From Streptomyces sp. ISL-66 (GTDB lineage: Bacteria > Actinomycetota > Actinomycetes > Streptomycetales > Streptomycetaceae), in the NCBI RefSeq assembly GCF_018614135.1, contig NZ_JAGGOW010000115.1:1-53672 (forward strand): a stretch of 53,672 bases of DNA. The letters run 5' to 3'. A program made the position numbers and the translations under genes. A model generated the notes under the pieces. The model ran no database searches and was not told the origin of the DNA. It saw only the letters and a program-made list of their open reading frames with translations. Below are positions 1 through 8,538 of the stretch, piece after piece; position 1 is the first letter of the stretch, and each line of letters starts with the position of its first letter.

Positions 1-626
1 GCGCGGGCGAGCGCCGCGCGGGCCGGCACCCCGGGGAAGTGCGGTGCCTCGCCGGGCTGTTCGCGCGCGGCGTGCGCGGCGTTGCGGCGAGTGAGCTCCT
101 CCAGCAGTTCCCGCTCGCCGCGCCCGCGCAGCAGCAGGAGGACGAAGGGATCGGCGTCCAGGAGGCGGGCCGCGCGGTAGCAGAGGGCGGCGGCGTGCTT
201 GCAGGGCGGGCGCGCGACGTCCGGGCAGGAGCAGTGCGGCACGAGCTCGCCCGCCCCGGGCAGGACCGACTCCGCGAGCGACTCCGGGACTTCCCGCTCC
301 AGCAGCGCGGCCAGCGCCGTCGGATCGCCCGCGACCGCCTCCAGGAGCTCGCTCCACTCGGCGTCCGCGAAGGCGGGCAGGGACAGCTCGGTGCGGTACG
401 GGCGCGGCCGGCTGCCCCGTACGTAGGCCACGATCCGGCCCGGGGTGACGGTGACGGCATCGACGTGGCCCTCGGCCGCGTACGTCAGCCCCCGGGTCAG
501 GCGGGCTCCGTCGCGGGCCACCGCTTCGAGCGCCGACACCCAGGCCCGGCCCCACCAGCTGACGGCCTCCACCCCGGGCGGCACCGTCTCGAAGGTGCGG
601 CGGCGGTCGTCCCGCGCGGTGATCAC
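1..626 (-). CDS. SWIM zinc-finger protein (partial, C-terminus outside window)
   Basis: Translating the minus strand from a GTG at 626 gives 208 residues without a stop, running off the left edge. The protein starts VITARDDRRTFETVPPG and contains CSCPDVARPPCKHAAA near residue 140, a match to the SWIM zinc-finger pattern CxC(n)CxH. The family binds nucleic acid or protein partners. The GTG overlaps the TGA of the SNF2 helicase upstream (GTGA), so the two are probably translated together. SWIM proteins are common partners of SNF2 helicases in actinobacteria, so a joint role in DNA remodelling or repair is likely but inferred. The start rests on the overlap; the downstream part is not visible. 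Confidence 0.85.
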   Translation of the reverse strand, partial: MITARDDRRRTFETVPPGVEAVSWWGRAWVSALEAVARDGARLTRGLTYAAEGHVDAVTVTPGRIVAYVRGSRPRPYRTELSLPAFADAEWSELLEAVAGDPTALAALLEREVPESLAESVLPGAGELVPHCSCPDVARPPCKHAAALCYRAARLLDADPFVLLLLRGRGERELLEELTRRNAAHAAREQPGEAPHFPGVPARAALAR

Positions 627-3541
627 GCGGGCCTGCGCAGGGAGACGAGGTCCGCCAGCTGACGGTCGCTCAGCTCGGTCAGCGCCGACTCGCCGGAGCC
701 GAGCACGGCATCGGCCAGCGCCCGCTTCGCCTCCAGCATCTCGGCGATCCGGTCCTCGACGGTGCCCTCGGCGATGATCCGGTGGACCTGGACGGGCTGG
801 GTCTGGCCGATGCGGTAGGCCCGGTCGGTGGCCTGCTCCTCGACGGCCGGGTTCCACCAGCGGTCGTAGTGGATGACGTGGCCGGCCCGGGTCAGGTTCA
901 GCCCGGTCCCCGCGGCCTTGAGCGACAGCAGGAAGACGGGGGCCTCGCCGGCCTGGAAGCGGTCCACGAGCTCCTCGCGGCGGGCCACCGGCGTGCCGCC
1001 GTGCAGCAGTTGGTGGGAGATGCCGCGCGCCGTCAGATGGCGCTCGATGATCCGGGCCATCGTCACGTACTGCGTGAAGACCAGCACCGAACCGCCCTCG
1101 GCCAGGATCGTGTCGAGCAGCTCGTCCAGCAGGGCCAGCTTCCCGGAGCGGTGCGCGATCCGGGGCTGGTCCTCCTTCAGATACTGCGCCGGGTGGTTGC
1201 AGATCTGCTTGAGCGAGCCCAGCAGTTTCATGATCATGCCGCGCCGCTCGATGCCCTCGCTCGCGCCGATCACGGCCATCGCCTCGTCGACCGCGGCCTG
1301 GTAGAGCGAGACCTGCTCGCGCGTGAGGGACACGGGGTGGTCGGTCTCCGTCTTCAGCGGCAGTTCGGGCGCGATCCCCGGATCGGACTTCTTGCGCCGC
1401 AGCAGGAACGGCCGTACCAGAGCGGCCAGCCGGGCCACCGCCTCCTCGTTCCCGCCGTCCTCCTCCTGCTGGTGCTCCACGGGACGGGCGTGCCGCGCCC
1501 GGAACGTGGTGAGCGGCCCGAGCAGCCCCGGCGTGGTCCAGTCGAGGAGCGCCCACAGCTCGGAGAGGTTGTTCTCCACCGGGGTACCGGTCAGTGCCAC
1601 CCGGGCCGGCGCCGGGATGGTGCGCAGCGCCTTCGCGGTCGCCGAGAACGGGTTCTTGACGTGCTGGGCCTCGTCGGCGACGACCATGCCCCACGGCTGT
1701 TCGGCCAGCCGGGCCGCTCCCGCGCGCATCGTCCCGTACGTGGTGAGGACGAACCCTCCCGCCAGCCCGTCGAGACTGCGGCCGGCCCCGTGGAAGCGGC
1801 GCACCGGCGTGCCGGGAGCGAACCTCTCGATCTCCCGCTGCCAGTTGCCCAGCAGCGAGGCCGGGCAGACCACCAGCGTCGGCTCGGGGCGGTCGCGGTG
1901 CAGATGGAGCGCGATCAGCGTGACGGTCTTGCCCAGGCCCATGTCGTCGGCGAGGCAGCCGCCGAGACCGAGCGAGGTCATCAGGTCCAGCCAGGCCAGG
2001 CCGCGCGCCTGGTAGTCGCGCAGGATGGCCTTCAGCGAGGGCGGCTGGGGCAGGGGGGCCAGCTCCGCGGTCAGCCGCTCCCGCAGGGCGGCCAGCGCGC
2101 CCACCGGCACGACCGCGACCTGCTCCCCGTCGAGCTCGGCCGTCCCCGTCAGTACGGTGGCCAGCGCGTCCACCGGGCCCAGCAGCCCGAGCTCGCGCTT
2201 GCGCGCCTTCCGCACCAGCTCCGGATCGACGCGCACCCACTGGTCGCGCAGCCGCACCACGGGCCGGTGGGCCTGCGCGAGGGCGTCCATCTCCCCCGGG
2301 GTGAGCCGGTCGCCGCCGAGCGCCAGCTCCCAGGAGAAGGCGAAGAGGTGCTCGGCGTCGAAGAAGGCGGTGCCGTCGGTGGCGGAACCGGGCGCGGTGG
2401 ACCGTACGACCGCGGTCGCCGACAGCGTACGGGCGAACTCGCGCGGCCAGTGGACGAGGACTCCGGCGGCCGCCAGTCTCGTCGCGGCCCGGCCCAGCAG
2501 ATCTTCGAGCTCGGGATCCGAGAGGGCCAGGACATCGGGGACCTGCTGGTCCAGCAGGCGCAGCAGGGGCGGCCAGATCCGGGCCGCACGGCGCAGCGCG
2601 AGCACGGCGTCGATCCGGGCGCGGGGGCCGAAGCCGGCCGCGGCGGCGCCCGCCCAGAGCGTCGAGGCGTCCGTGACCAAGGTCGGGTCGGCGAGGCTGT
2701 GCACCTGGACGACGGCGGCTCCGGCACGGTGGACGTCCTCGTCCTCCGCCTCGTCGAAGAGCCGGAAGGAGGACAGGTCGAGGCGGAGCGAGATCCCGAC
2801 CCCGGTGTCCGCGCCGGAGGCGACCTGCGCGGCCCACTCCTGTATCCCCGGGACGTGCTGCGGCTCCTGGGCGGCGAACGGTCGGCCCGCGGCGAAGGGC
2901 GCCGCCGGGGTCCGGGGAAGGCTGTCGGCGACGGCGTCGAGGAACGCCCTGACCAGTGCCTCCGGTTCGGGCAGGTGGAGGGGGCGGCGGCCGGCGAGCG
3001 GGGTGGCGTACCCCTCGTGGGGCAGCGCGGCGGCGACCGCGCGCAGGTGCCCCACGTCCTCGGCGTCGAGGGGCCCGGCCCGCCAGGCGTCGATGCCGTC
3101 CGGCGTCAGGCCGGGCAGCAGGCGGCCGCGGGCCACGAGGGTGAGTGCCTGGACGGCGGCGGTCCCCCACGCGCGCGTCGCGGGATGGGCGGCGGGGCCG
3201 CGGACCGCGCGGACGAGGAGCGGCAGCGCCGCGGTGACGGTCAGGGTGACGGCGGGCACGGTCCGGCTGCGGACCCCGTCGCCGTGGGCGCGGACCACGG
3301 TGAGCGGCTGCGGGGTCCCGGCCGCGGGCAGCGGGTCCCCGTCCGGGGCCCAGAAGGCGAAGCGGCTCTCGCGGGGCACGGCAGCGGGCAGGAAGACGGC
3401 GGCATGGCGCGTCAGGGCCGCCGCGGCCGCGGGATCCACGGGTGCGGGAGGCGTCGCCGCGTCCACCGGGTCCCGGTCCGGGTCCGCAGGCCCCCCCGCC
3501 AGGGCGGACACGGGTGGCCGCTCCGTTGCTCGCATGGTCAC
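623..3541 (-). CDS. SNF2/SWI2-family DEAD/DEAH-box helicase
   Basis: A 972-residue ATPase of the SNF2 superfamily-2 type, expected to translocate on duplex DNA and remodel protein-DNA complexes. Visible motifs in order: LADDMGLGKT (motif I, near residue 530), DEAQHVKNP (motif II, near 617; DEAQ rather than DEAH), LTGTPVENNLSELW (motif III), LLHGGTPVARRE and DRWWNPAVEEQATDRAYRIGQ-type motifs V/VI at the C-terminus. The N-terminal 450 residues are family-specific and Ala/Pro-rich. The GTG at 3541 is chosen because GGGAGG lies 5 nt upstream; an ATG two codons later is possible. It ends in a GTGA overlap with the SWIM gene, so the pair forms an operon. Confidence 0.93.
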   Translation of the reverse strand: MTMRATERPPVSALAGGPADPDRDPVDAATPPAPVDPAAAAALTRHAAVFLPAAVPRESRFAFWAPDGDPLPAAGTPQPLTVVRAHGDGVRSRTVPAVTLTVTAALPLLVRAVRGPAAHPATRAWGTAAVQALTLVARGRLLPGLTPDGIDAWRAGPLDAEDVGHLRAVAAALPHEGYATPLAGRRPLHLPEPEALVRAFLDAVADSLPRTPAAPFAAGRPFAAQEPQHVPGIQEWAAQVASGADTGVGISLRLDLSSFRLFDEAEDEDVHRAGAAVVQVHSLADPTLVTDASTLWAGAAAAGFGPRARIDAVLALRRAARIWPPLLRLLDQQVPDVLALSDPELEDLLGRAATRLAAAGVLVHWPREFARTLSATAVVRSTAPGSATDGTAFFDAEHLFAFSWELALGGDRLTPGEMDALAQAHRPVVRLRDQWVRVDPELVRKARKRELGLLGPVDALATVLTGTAELDGEQVAVVPVGALAALRERLTAELAPLPQPPSLKAILRDYQARGLAWLDLMTSLGLGGCLADDMGLGKTVTLIALHLHRDRPEPTLVVCPASLLGNWQREIERFAPGTPVRRFHGAGRSLDGLAGGFVLTTYGTMRAGAARLAEQPWGMVVADEAQHVKNPFSATAKALRTIPAPARVALTGTPVENNLSELWALLDWTTPGLLGPLTTFRARHARPVEHQQEEDGGNEEAVARLAALVRPFLLRRKKSDPGIAPELPLKTETDHPVSLTREQVSLYQAAVDEAMAVIGASEGIERRGMIMKLLGSLKQICNHPAQYLKEDQPRIAHRSGKLALLDELLDTILAEGGSVLVFTQYVTMARIIERHLTARGISHQLLHGGTPVARREELVDRFQAGEAPVFLLSLKAAGTGLNLTRAGHVIHYDRWWNPAVEEQATDRAYRIGQTQPVQVHRIIAEGTVEDRIAEMLEAKRALADAVLGSGESALTELSDRQLADLVSLRRPA

Positions 3542-3841
3542 GCCGTCCTCCCTTCGCAGTCGGCTGGATCCTCCCTTGGATCCCCTCTGCCGTCGAGTCT
3601 AGGTGCGGCCTATGACAATGCCGCTGAGCTGCACGTTTCCCGGAACCCCGGGCACCCCGCCCCACCCCACGCCCTGGCCTCCCCCGGCCTCCCCGGTAGG
3701 GGAATCTGGCCGACGCGCCCGTTCCCGCCTTCAAGAAGACGACCACCACCGCCGTGAACAAGCTCAACCCCTGACACGGACGCGCCGCGCCCGCGGTGGG
3801 ACCATGGAGGGGAGGCAAGACCGGTCGATCACGTCGAGGCG
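3542..3841. other. Intergenic region, divergent promoters and a possible gene relic
   Basis: Gap between the divergent SNF2 gene and the small membrane-protein gene. The ribosome-binding site of the helicase lies at its left end. No convincing -35/-10 pair stands out. An open stretch without a start, in frame with the TGA at 3772-3774, reads LADAPVPAFKKTTTTAVNKLNP in GC3-rich codons and looks like the tail of a lost gene (see findings). Confidence 0.5.
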
Positions 3842-4105
3842 ATGGCCATGCGAACCGGAAACGAGCCGGTGACCGCCCGCAGCCCGCTGCGGCTGCGCTT
3901 CTGGCTGAGTCTGTGGGGTCTGATCTGGTCCGCCGCCGGGGCGGCGGCGTTCTCGCTCGCCGCCCGGCCCGGATGGGCGGCCGCCTGCGCCGCCGTCGCC
4001 GTAATCGCCGCCGTGGACCTGGTCGTCGTGATCCGCCACATCCGCCAGGGCCCGCACTACCAGCCCGGCCGGGACGTGCCGCCGTACGAGCCTCCGAGCC
4101 GCTAG
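3842..4105 (+). CDS. Small two-helix membrane protein, DUF6343-like
   Basis: An 87-residue protein with a short basic N-terminus (GNEPVTARSPLRLRFWLS), two hydrophobic segments (about residues 22-40 and 47-63) and a Tyr/Pro-rich cytoplasmic tail ending PPYEPPSR. The N-terminal TARSPLRLR pattern and two-helix layout resemble the streptomycete DUF6343 family; that assignment is from memory and not searched. No enzymatic motif is present. A GAGG stretch lies just upstream of the ATG; a second ATG two codons later is an alternative start. It converges with the TPR gene. Function unknown. Confidence 0.75.
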   Translation: MAMRTGNEPVTARSPLRLRFWLSLWGLIWSAAGAAAFSLAARPGWAAACAAVAVIAAVDLVVVIRHIRQGPHYQPGRDVPPYEPPSR

Positions 4106-4107
4106 CG

Positions 4108-4154
4108 CTGTGACCGGGGTCCGGGACCATGTCCGTGTCGGGTCCGCGTCACAG
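4108..4154. terminator. Possible terminator between convergent genes
   Basis: Inverted arms ctgtgac (4108-4114) and gtcacag (4148-4154) enclose 33 nt that contain further GGTCC/GGACC complementarity. It lies just after the stop of the small membrane protein and between convergent genes. The loop is long, so the call is weak. Confidence 0.35.
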
Positions 4155-4222
4155 GGCCAGCCATACGGGTGGGCCGCCGACTGGGCGCCGCACCACGGCC
4201 GCGGCAGCGCGCCGCTGCGCCG

Positions 4223-4618
4223 CTACTCCTCGAAGCGGGCCGCCGCCAGGTACTCCGGCTGCGGATCGAGGGCGGCCGCCAGCCGGAAGTGCTTGCGGGC
4301 CTGCTCGGGCCGGCCCGAGCGCTCGTGCGTGCGGGCCAGCGCGAAGTGGGCGAACGCGTTGTCCGGCTCGCGCTCCAGCACCAGCTCGAACTCCAGCGCC
4401 GCCGGACGCAGTTGGGCGGCCGCGAAGAAGGCCCGCGCCCGCAGAAGCCGGGCCGCCGTGTTCTCCGGGTGGGCGGCTATGACGGAGTCGAGCAGTTTCA
4501 CCGCACCACTCGGGTCCCGCGCGGCGAGCAGCTGCTCGGCGGCCCGGTAGTCGATGACGTGCGTCTCGGGTGACGGAGCCGGAGACGGCGACGGGAGCGG
4601 CGGCGTGGTGTCGGACAC
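4223..4618 (-). CDS. Tetratricopeptide-repeat protein
   Basis: A 131-residue protein. After a Pro/Ser-rich leader of about 20 residues it has roughly three helical TPR-like repeats: DPSGAVKLLDSVIAAHPENTA, LRPAALEFELVLEREPDNAF and GRPEQARKHFRLAAALDPQP. Each shows the usual A/G, A and P positions of a 34-residue TPR. TPR proteins are protein-protein scaffolds; no partner can be inferred here. It lies 75 bp after coaE on the same strand, so it may be the last gene of the coaE transcript. No signal peptide or catalytic motif is seen. Confidence 0.88.
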   Translation of the reverse strand: MSDTTPPLPSPSPAPSPETHVIDYRAAEQLLAARDPSGAVKLLDSVIAAHPENTAARLLRARAFFAAAQLRPAALEFELVLEREPDNAFAHFALARTHERSGRPEQARKHFRLAAALDPQPEYLAAARFEE

Positions 4619-4693
4619 GTTGGGTTCCTTCCCTCAACGACTGCGTTCAATGCCCCACGCCCCACGTGCCCTTCCCCGGGCACGCCGGGCCCC

Positions 4694-5344
4694 TCAGACC
4701 CCGGTGTCCTCCGCCGCGGCGTCCGCCGCACCGGCCGCGTCCGCCGTACCCGCCGCGCGCGCCGTGAGCTCCTCCCACACCTTGCGCACCTGCGGCTCCA
4801 GCGCGTCCAGCGGCCCGTCGTTGTCGATGACGAGCGTGGCCACGGCCAGCCGCTGCTCCCGCGTGGCTTGCGCGGCCATCCGGGCCCGGGCCTCGTCCTC
4901 GGCCATGCCGCGCAGCGCGGTCAGCCGTGCCAGCTGGGTCGCGGGCTCCGCGTCCACCACGACGACCAGGTCGTACAGTGGCGCGAGCCCGTTCTCGGCG
5001 AGCAGCGGTACGTCGTGCACCACGATCGCGTCGGTCCCCGCGCCGGCTTCCAGCTCGGCGGACCGGGCCCCGACCAGCGGGTGCACGATCCCGTTGAGGA
5101 TCCGCAGCTTGGCCGGGTCGGCGAACACGATCGACCCCAGCTTGGGCCGGTCCAGCTCGCCGCCCGCGGTCAGCACGGTCTCGCCGAAGGCCGACACGAC
5201 GGCCGCGAGCCCGGGTGTGCCCGGCTCCACGACCTCCCGCGCGATCCGGTCGGCGTCCACGACGACCGCCCCGTACCCCGCCAGCAGCCGCGAGACCTCG
5301 CTCTTGCCGGCGCCGATTCCGCCTGTCAGGCCAACTTTCAACAT
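4694..5344 (-). CDS. coaE: Dephospho-CoA kinase
   Basis: A 216-residue kinase catalysing the last step of coenzyme A synthesis, ATP-dependent phosphorylation of the 3'-hydroxyl of dephospho-CoA. The P-loop GLTGGIGAGKS is at residues 5-15. VVDADRIAREVV (about 32-43) is the family's substrate-binding DAD motif, and VVHDVPLLAENG (about 106-118) is the conserved P-LLFE-like segment. The C-terminal 20 residues are an Ala-rich tail (AAGTADAAGAADAAAEDTGV) beyond the usual core. It starts at the ATG at 5344. CoaE beside rpsA is common in actinobacteria. Confidence 0.97.
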   Translation of the reverse strand: MLKVGLTGGIGAGKSEVSRLLAGYGAVVVDADRIAREVVEPGTPGLAAVVSAFGETVLTAGGELDRPKLGSIVFADPAKLRILNGIVHPLVGARSAELEAGAGTDAIVVHDVPLLAENGLAPLYDLVVVVDAEPATQLARLTALRGMAEDEARARMAAQATREQRLAVATLVIDNDGPLDALEPQVRKVWEELTARAAGTADAAGAADAAAEDTGV

Positions 5345-5411
5345 GCCCGGCAGACTAACCTCCGCCCCCCCGGCTCACGGACGGCCCCCCGCCCCTGGCG
5401 GGAGGCGCCCC

Positions 5412-6359
5412 TCAGCCTTCGCCCTCGCGCTCCGCCAGGAACCGCTCGAACTCGCGCCCGATCTCGTCCGCCGAGGGGATCTCCGCGGGCTCCGCGATCA
5501 TGTTGCCGCGGGTCTCGGCCCCGGCCGCCGCGTCGAACTGGTGCTCAAGCCCCTGCACCAGGCTGACGAGCTCCTCGTCGCCCTCCCGGATCTGCCGGTC
5601 GATCTCCGTCTGGGTGCGGTGCGCCTCGGTGCGCAGCGCGTGCGCCACCGCCGGGAGGACCAGCCCGGTCGCGGCCGTGATGGCCTCGAGGACCGTCAGC
5701 GCGGCGTCCGGGTAGGGCGAGCGCGCCACGTAGTGCGGTACGTGGGCGGCTACGCCCAGTACGTCGTGTCCGGCCTGGCCGAGGCGGAACTCCACGAGCG
5801 ATTCGGCGCTGCCCGGCACCTGCGCCTCGTCGAAGGGGCTGCGGTGGCCCGGCATGAGGTCGGTCCGGTTTCCGTGCGGGGTGATCCCGACGGGCCGGGT
5901 GTGCGGGACGCCCATGGGGATGCCGTGGAAGTTGACGGACAGCCGGACGCCCAGGCGCTCGACGATCTGCCGGACGGCGACGGCGAAGCGCTCCCACTCC
6001 ACGTCCGGCTCCGGGCCGGACAGCAGCAGGAAGGGCGCGCCCGTGGCGTCCTGGACCAGGCGCACCTCCAGCAGCGGCTCCTCGAAGTCCGTCCAGTGGT
6101 CGCGCTGGAAGGTCAGCAGCGGGCGGCGTGCCCGGTAGTCCACGAGCCGGTCCGCGTCGAAGCGGGCCACGACCTGGTGGGGCAGGGTGTCGAGCAGCCG
6201 CTCGACGATCTGCTCGCCGGTTTCGCCCGCGTCGATGTACCCCTCGAAGTGGTAGAGCATGACCAGCCCGGCCGAGTCCTGGGCGAGCGCCAGGTCGGCC
6301 ACCGCCAGGCCCTTGGCGTCCCATTCGTACAAACCCTGTGGATCAAGCACCGTCACCAC
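5412..6359 (-). CDS. PAC2-family protein
   Basis: A 315-residue soluble protein of the PAC2 (proteasome assembly chaperone 2-like) family. Typical features are the opening LDPQGLYEWD, the LYHFEGYIDAGETG segment near residue 40, and LLSGPEPDVEWERF near 115. In actinobacteria these proteins are uncharacterised ATP-grasp-associated or chaperone-like factors, so a role in proteasome assembly is only a family label. AGGAGG lies immediately upstream of two successive GTG codons (6359 and 6356), so the start may be either. It lies downstream of rpsA on the same strand but behind a strong terminator, so it probably has its own promoter. Confidence 0.88.
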   Translation of the reverse strand: MVTVLDPQGLYEWDAKGLAVADLALAQDSAGLVMLYHFEGYIDAGETGEQIVERLLDTLPHQVVARFDADRLVDYRARRPLLTFQRDHWTDFEEPLLEVRLVQDATGAPFLLLSGPEPDVEWERFAVAVRQIVERLGVRLSVNFHGIPMGVPHTRPVGITPHGNRTDLMPGHRSPFDEAQVPGSAESLVEFRLGQAGHDVLGVAAHVPHYVARSPYPDAALTVLEAITAATGLVLPAVAHALRTEAHRTQTEIDRQIREGDEELVSLVQGLEHQFDAAAGAETRGNMIAEPAEIPSADEIGREFERFLAEREGEG

Positions 6360-6566
6360 TCCTCCTCGCCTCGTTCCCTGGCAAGAACGTCCAAGGGACC
6401 GTCACCATTCCCTAGTTGGCCGCATTTCGCGGGAACCCGAGGAAACCCACGCCAACTCGCGGCCGGCCGGAGGCGGATACGCCGCGGGCCACAGCACCCC
6501 GCGCGACGGCCCCCGTACCACCAGCCCCGTACGGCGGGTCCCGTACGGCCGGGGACCCGTACAACG

Positions 6567-6604
6567 CGGTAAGGCCCGCCCCCCTGAGGGGACGGGCCTT
6601 ACCG
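6567..6604 (-). terminator. rpsA terminator hairpin
   Basis: A perfect 12-bp inverted repeat: cggtaaggcccg (6567-6578) and cgggccttaccg (6593-6604). The loop can pair further (CCCC/GGGG). It lies 43 nt after the rpsA stop and separates rpsA from the PAC2 gene. Confidence 0.8.
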
Positions 6605-6646
6605 TTGAACGATCAGCTCAGCTCACGCCGTGCTGCGCTGCTGCGA

Positions 6647-8170
6647 TCAGCTCTGGCCGCCGGCCAGCTTCTCGCGGAGCGCGGCGAGGGCCTCGTCCGA
6701 CGCCAGGGCGCCAGAGGTCTCGTCCGCACCCTCGGAGGAGTACGAACCACCCGAGATGCCCGCACCGGCGCTGCTGCTGCTGCTGCCACCGGCGGCCGGA
6801 GCGGCCGCACCCTCGGCAGCGGCGGCCTCGTCGGCCTCGCGGCTCTTGATGACCTGGGCCTGGTGCTGCTCGAAGCGCTGCTGCGCCTCGGCGTACTGGC
6901 CCTCCCAGGCTTCGCGCTGCTTGTCGAAGCCCTCGAGCCAGTCGTTGGTCTCGGGGTCGAAGCCCTCGGGGTAGATGTAGTTCCCCTGGTCGTCGTACGA
7001 CGCGGCCATGCCGTACAGGGTCGGGTCGAACTCGACCGACGCCGGGTCGGCACCGAAGGACTCGTTGGCCTGCTTCAGCGACAGCGAGATCCGGCGACGC
7101 TCGAGGTCGATGTCGATGACCTTGACGAAGATCTCGTCGTTGACCTGGACGACCTGCTCCGGGATCTCCACGTGGCGCTCGGCCAGCTCGGAGATGTGGA
7201 CCAGACCCTCGATGCCCTCGTCCACGCGGACGAACGCACCGAACGGAACCAGCTTGGTGACCTTACCCGGGACGACCTGACCGATCTGGTGCGTCCGGGC
7301 GAACTGCTGCCACGGGTCTTCCTGCGTCGCCTTCAGCGACAGGGAGACGCGCTCGCGGTCCATGTCGACGTCGAGGACCTCGACGGTGACTTCCTGGCCG
7401 ACCTCGACAACCTCGGACGGGTGGTCGATGTGCTTCCAGGACAGCTCGGAGACGTGGACGAGACCGTCGACGCCACCCAGGTCCACGAAGGCACCGAAGT
7501 TGACGATCGAGGAAACGACGCCGGAGCGGACCTGACCCTTCTGCAGGGTGGTGAGGAACGTCTGGCGAACCTCGGACTGGGTCTGCTCGAGCCAGGCACG
7601 GCGGGACAGGACCACGTTGTTGCGGTTCTTGTCCAGCTCGATGATCTTCGCCTCGAGCTCCTTGCCCACGTAGGGCTGGAGGTCGCGGACGCGACGCATC
7701 TCGACGAGGGAGGCCGGCAGGAAGCCGCGGAGGCCGATGTCGAGGATGAGACCACCCTTGACGACCTCGATGACGGTACCGGTGACGATGCCGTCTTCTT
7801 CCTTGATCTTCTCGATCGTGCCCCAGGCGCGCTCGTACTGTGCGCGCTTCTTGGACAGGATCAGACGGCCTTCCTTGTCCTCCTTCTGGAGGACGAGGGC
7901 CTCGATCTCGTCGCCGACCTTGACAACGTCGTTCGGGTCGACATCGTGCTTGATCGAGAGCTCGCGGCTCGGGATGACGCCCTCGGTCTTGTAACCGATG
8001 TCGAGGAGAACCTCGTCCCGGTCCACCTTCACGATGACGCCGTCGACGATGTCGCCGTCGTTGAAGTACTTGATCGTCTCGTCGATCGCGGCGAGGAACG
8101 CTGCCTCGTCACCGATGTCGTTGACCGCAACCTGCGGAGTGGTGGCGGTGGTCTCGGTGCTGCTCGTCAT
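6647..8170 (-). CDS. rpsA: 30S ribosomal protein S1
   Basis: A 507-residue ribosomal protein S1, which helps bring mRNA to the 30S subunit. Four S1 RNA-binding domains follow one another. Their starts are marked by GDIVDGVIVKVDRDEVLLDIG (about 40), EEDGIVTGTVIEVVKGGLI (about 125), QKGQVRSGVVSSIVNFGAFVD (about 210) and IGQVVPGKVTKLVPFGAFV (about 295), ending near 370. The gram-negative form has six domains; four is usual for actinobacteria. The C-terminal 100 residues are acidic, coiled-coil-like and end in a Ser/Gly/Ala-rich tail. It starts at the ATG at 8170. It has its own promoter, a leader of about 200 nt and a terminator (separate entries). Confidence 0.98.
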   Translation of the reverse strand: MTSSTETTATTPQVAVNDIGDEAAFLAAIDETIKYFNDGDIVDGVIVKVDRDEVLLDIGYKTEGVIPSRELSIKHDVDPNDVVKVGDEIEALVLQKEDKEGRLILSKKRAQYERAWGTIEKIKEEDGIVTGTVIEVVKGGLILDIGLRGFLPASLVEMRRVRDLQPYVGKELEAKIIELDKNRNNVVLSRRAWLEQTQSEVRQTFLTTLQKGQVRSGVVSSIVNFGAFVDLGGVDGLVHVSELSWKHIDHPSEVVEVGQEVTVEVLDVDMDRERVSLSLKATQEDPWQQFARTHQIGQVVPGKVTKLVPFGAFVRVDEGIEGLVHISELAERHVEIPEQVVQVNDEIFVKVIDIDLERRRISLSLKQANESFGADPASVEFDPTLYGMAASYDDQGNYIYPEGFDPETNDWLEGFDKQREAWEGQYAEAQQRFEQHQAQVIKSREADEAAAAEGAAAPAAGGSSSSSAGAGISGGSYSSEGADETSGALASDEALAALREKLAGGQS

Positions 8171-8175
8171 GTGGG

Positions 8176-8231
8176 TAAGGGCTCCGGTTACGGACAGAAA
8201 GTCGTAGGTACTGCTACGCCGGGAGCCCTTA
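8176..8231 (-). promoter_or_regulatory. rpsA leader stem that includes the Shine-Dalgarno sequence
   Basis: In the rpsA mRNA, UAAGGGCUCC (complement of 8222-8231) can pair perfectly over 10 bp with GGAGCCCUUA (complement of 8176-8185). The GGAG in the 3' arm is the only good Shine-Dalgarno candidate, 11 nt before the AUG. A small GUAG/CUAC hairpin fits in the loop. The structure would hide the ribosome-binding site, as expected for translational autoregulation; the regulation itself is inferred. Confidence 0.55.
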
Positions 8232-8375
8232 TCGGCATCTGCCGAGAAGCCGGACAGCCAAGGAAGCCCCAGTTCCGCGAAATGCGGGGTGGGGGCCTCG
8301 AAAACCGAGGGGACATCGACAGATACAAGCGCAGCCTGCTAGGTCTGAGGAGCACAGGCTCGCAGCGCAACTTGT

Positions 8376-8404
8376 AGCATACGGGGGCAGCCGGACAGGG
8401 TCAA
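8376..8404 (-). promoter_or_regulatory. rpsA promoter (principal sigma factor type)
   Basis: On the minus strand, TTGACC (8404-8399) and TATGCT (8381-8376) are separated by exactly 17 nt, a near-consensus HrdB/sigma-70 promoter. Transcription would start near 8369, giving a leader of about 200 nt. No other promoter in the window looks as good, which fits a highly expressed ribosomal gene. Confidence 0.8.
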
Positions 8405-8538
8405 TGCGCGAAGCCGCACACCCCGGGCGGATCACCGCACAACCGGCACAATTCGTGGGCGGGCAGGCACGGATGACCGCTCCGGCCGACTTTTCGAAGA
8501 CACTCGCCAGACATTCGCAGACTACGACGACGGGCCCC

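Noticed and set aside
782..3757. Long open frame (991 codons) on the plus strand opposite the SNF2 helicase
   Set aside because: Arg/Gly/Gln-rich translation with no motifs; it mirrors the third-codon GC bias of the real helicase gene on the minus strand.
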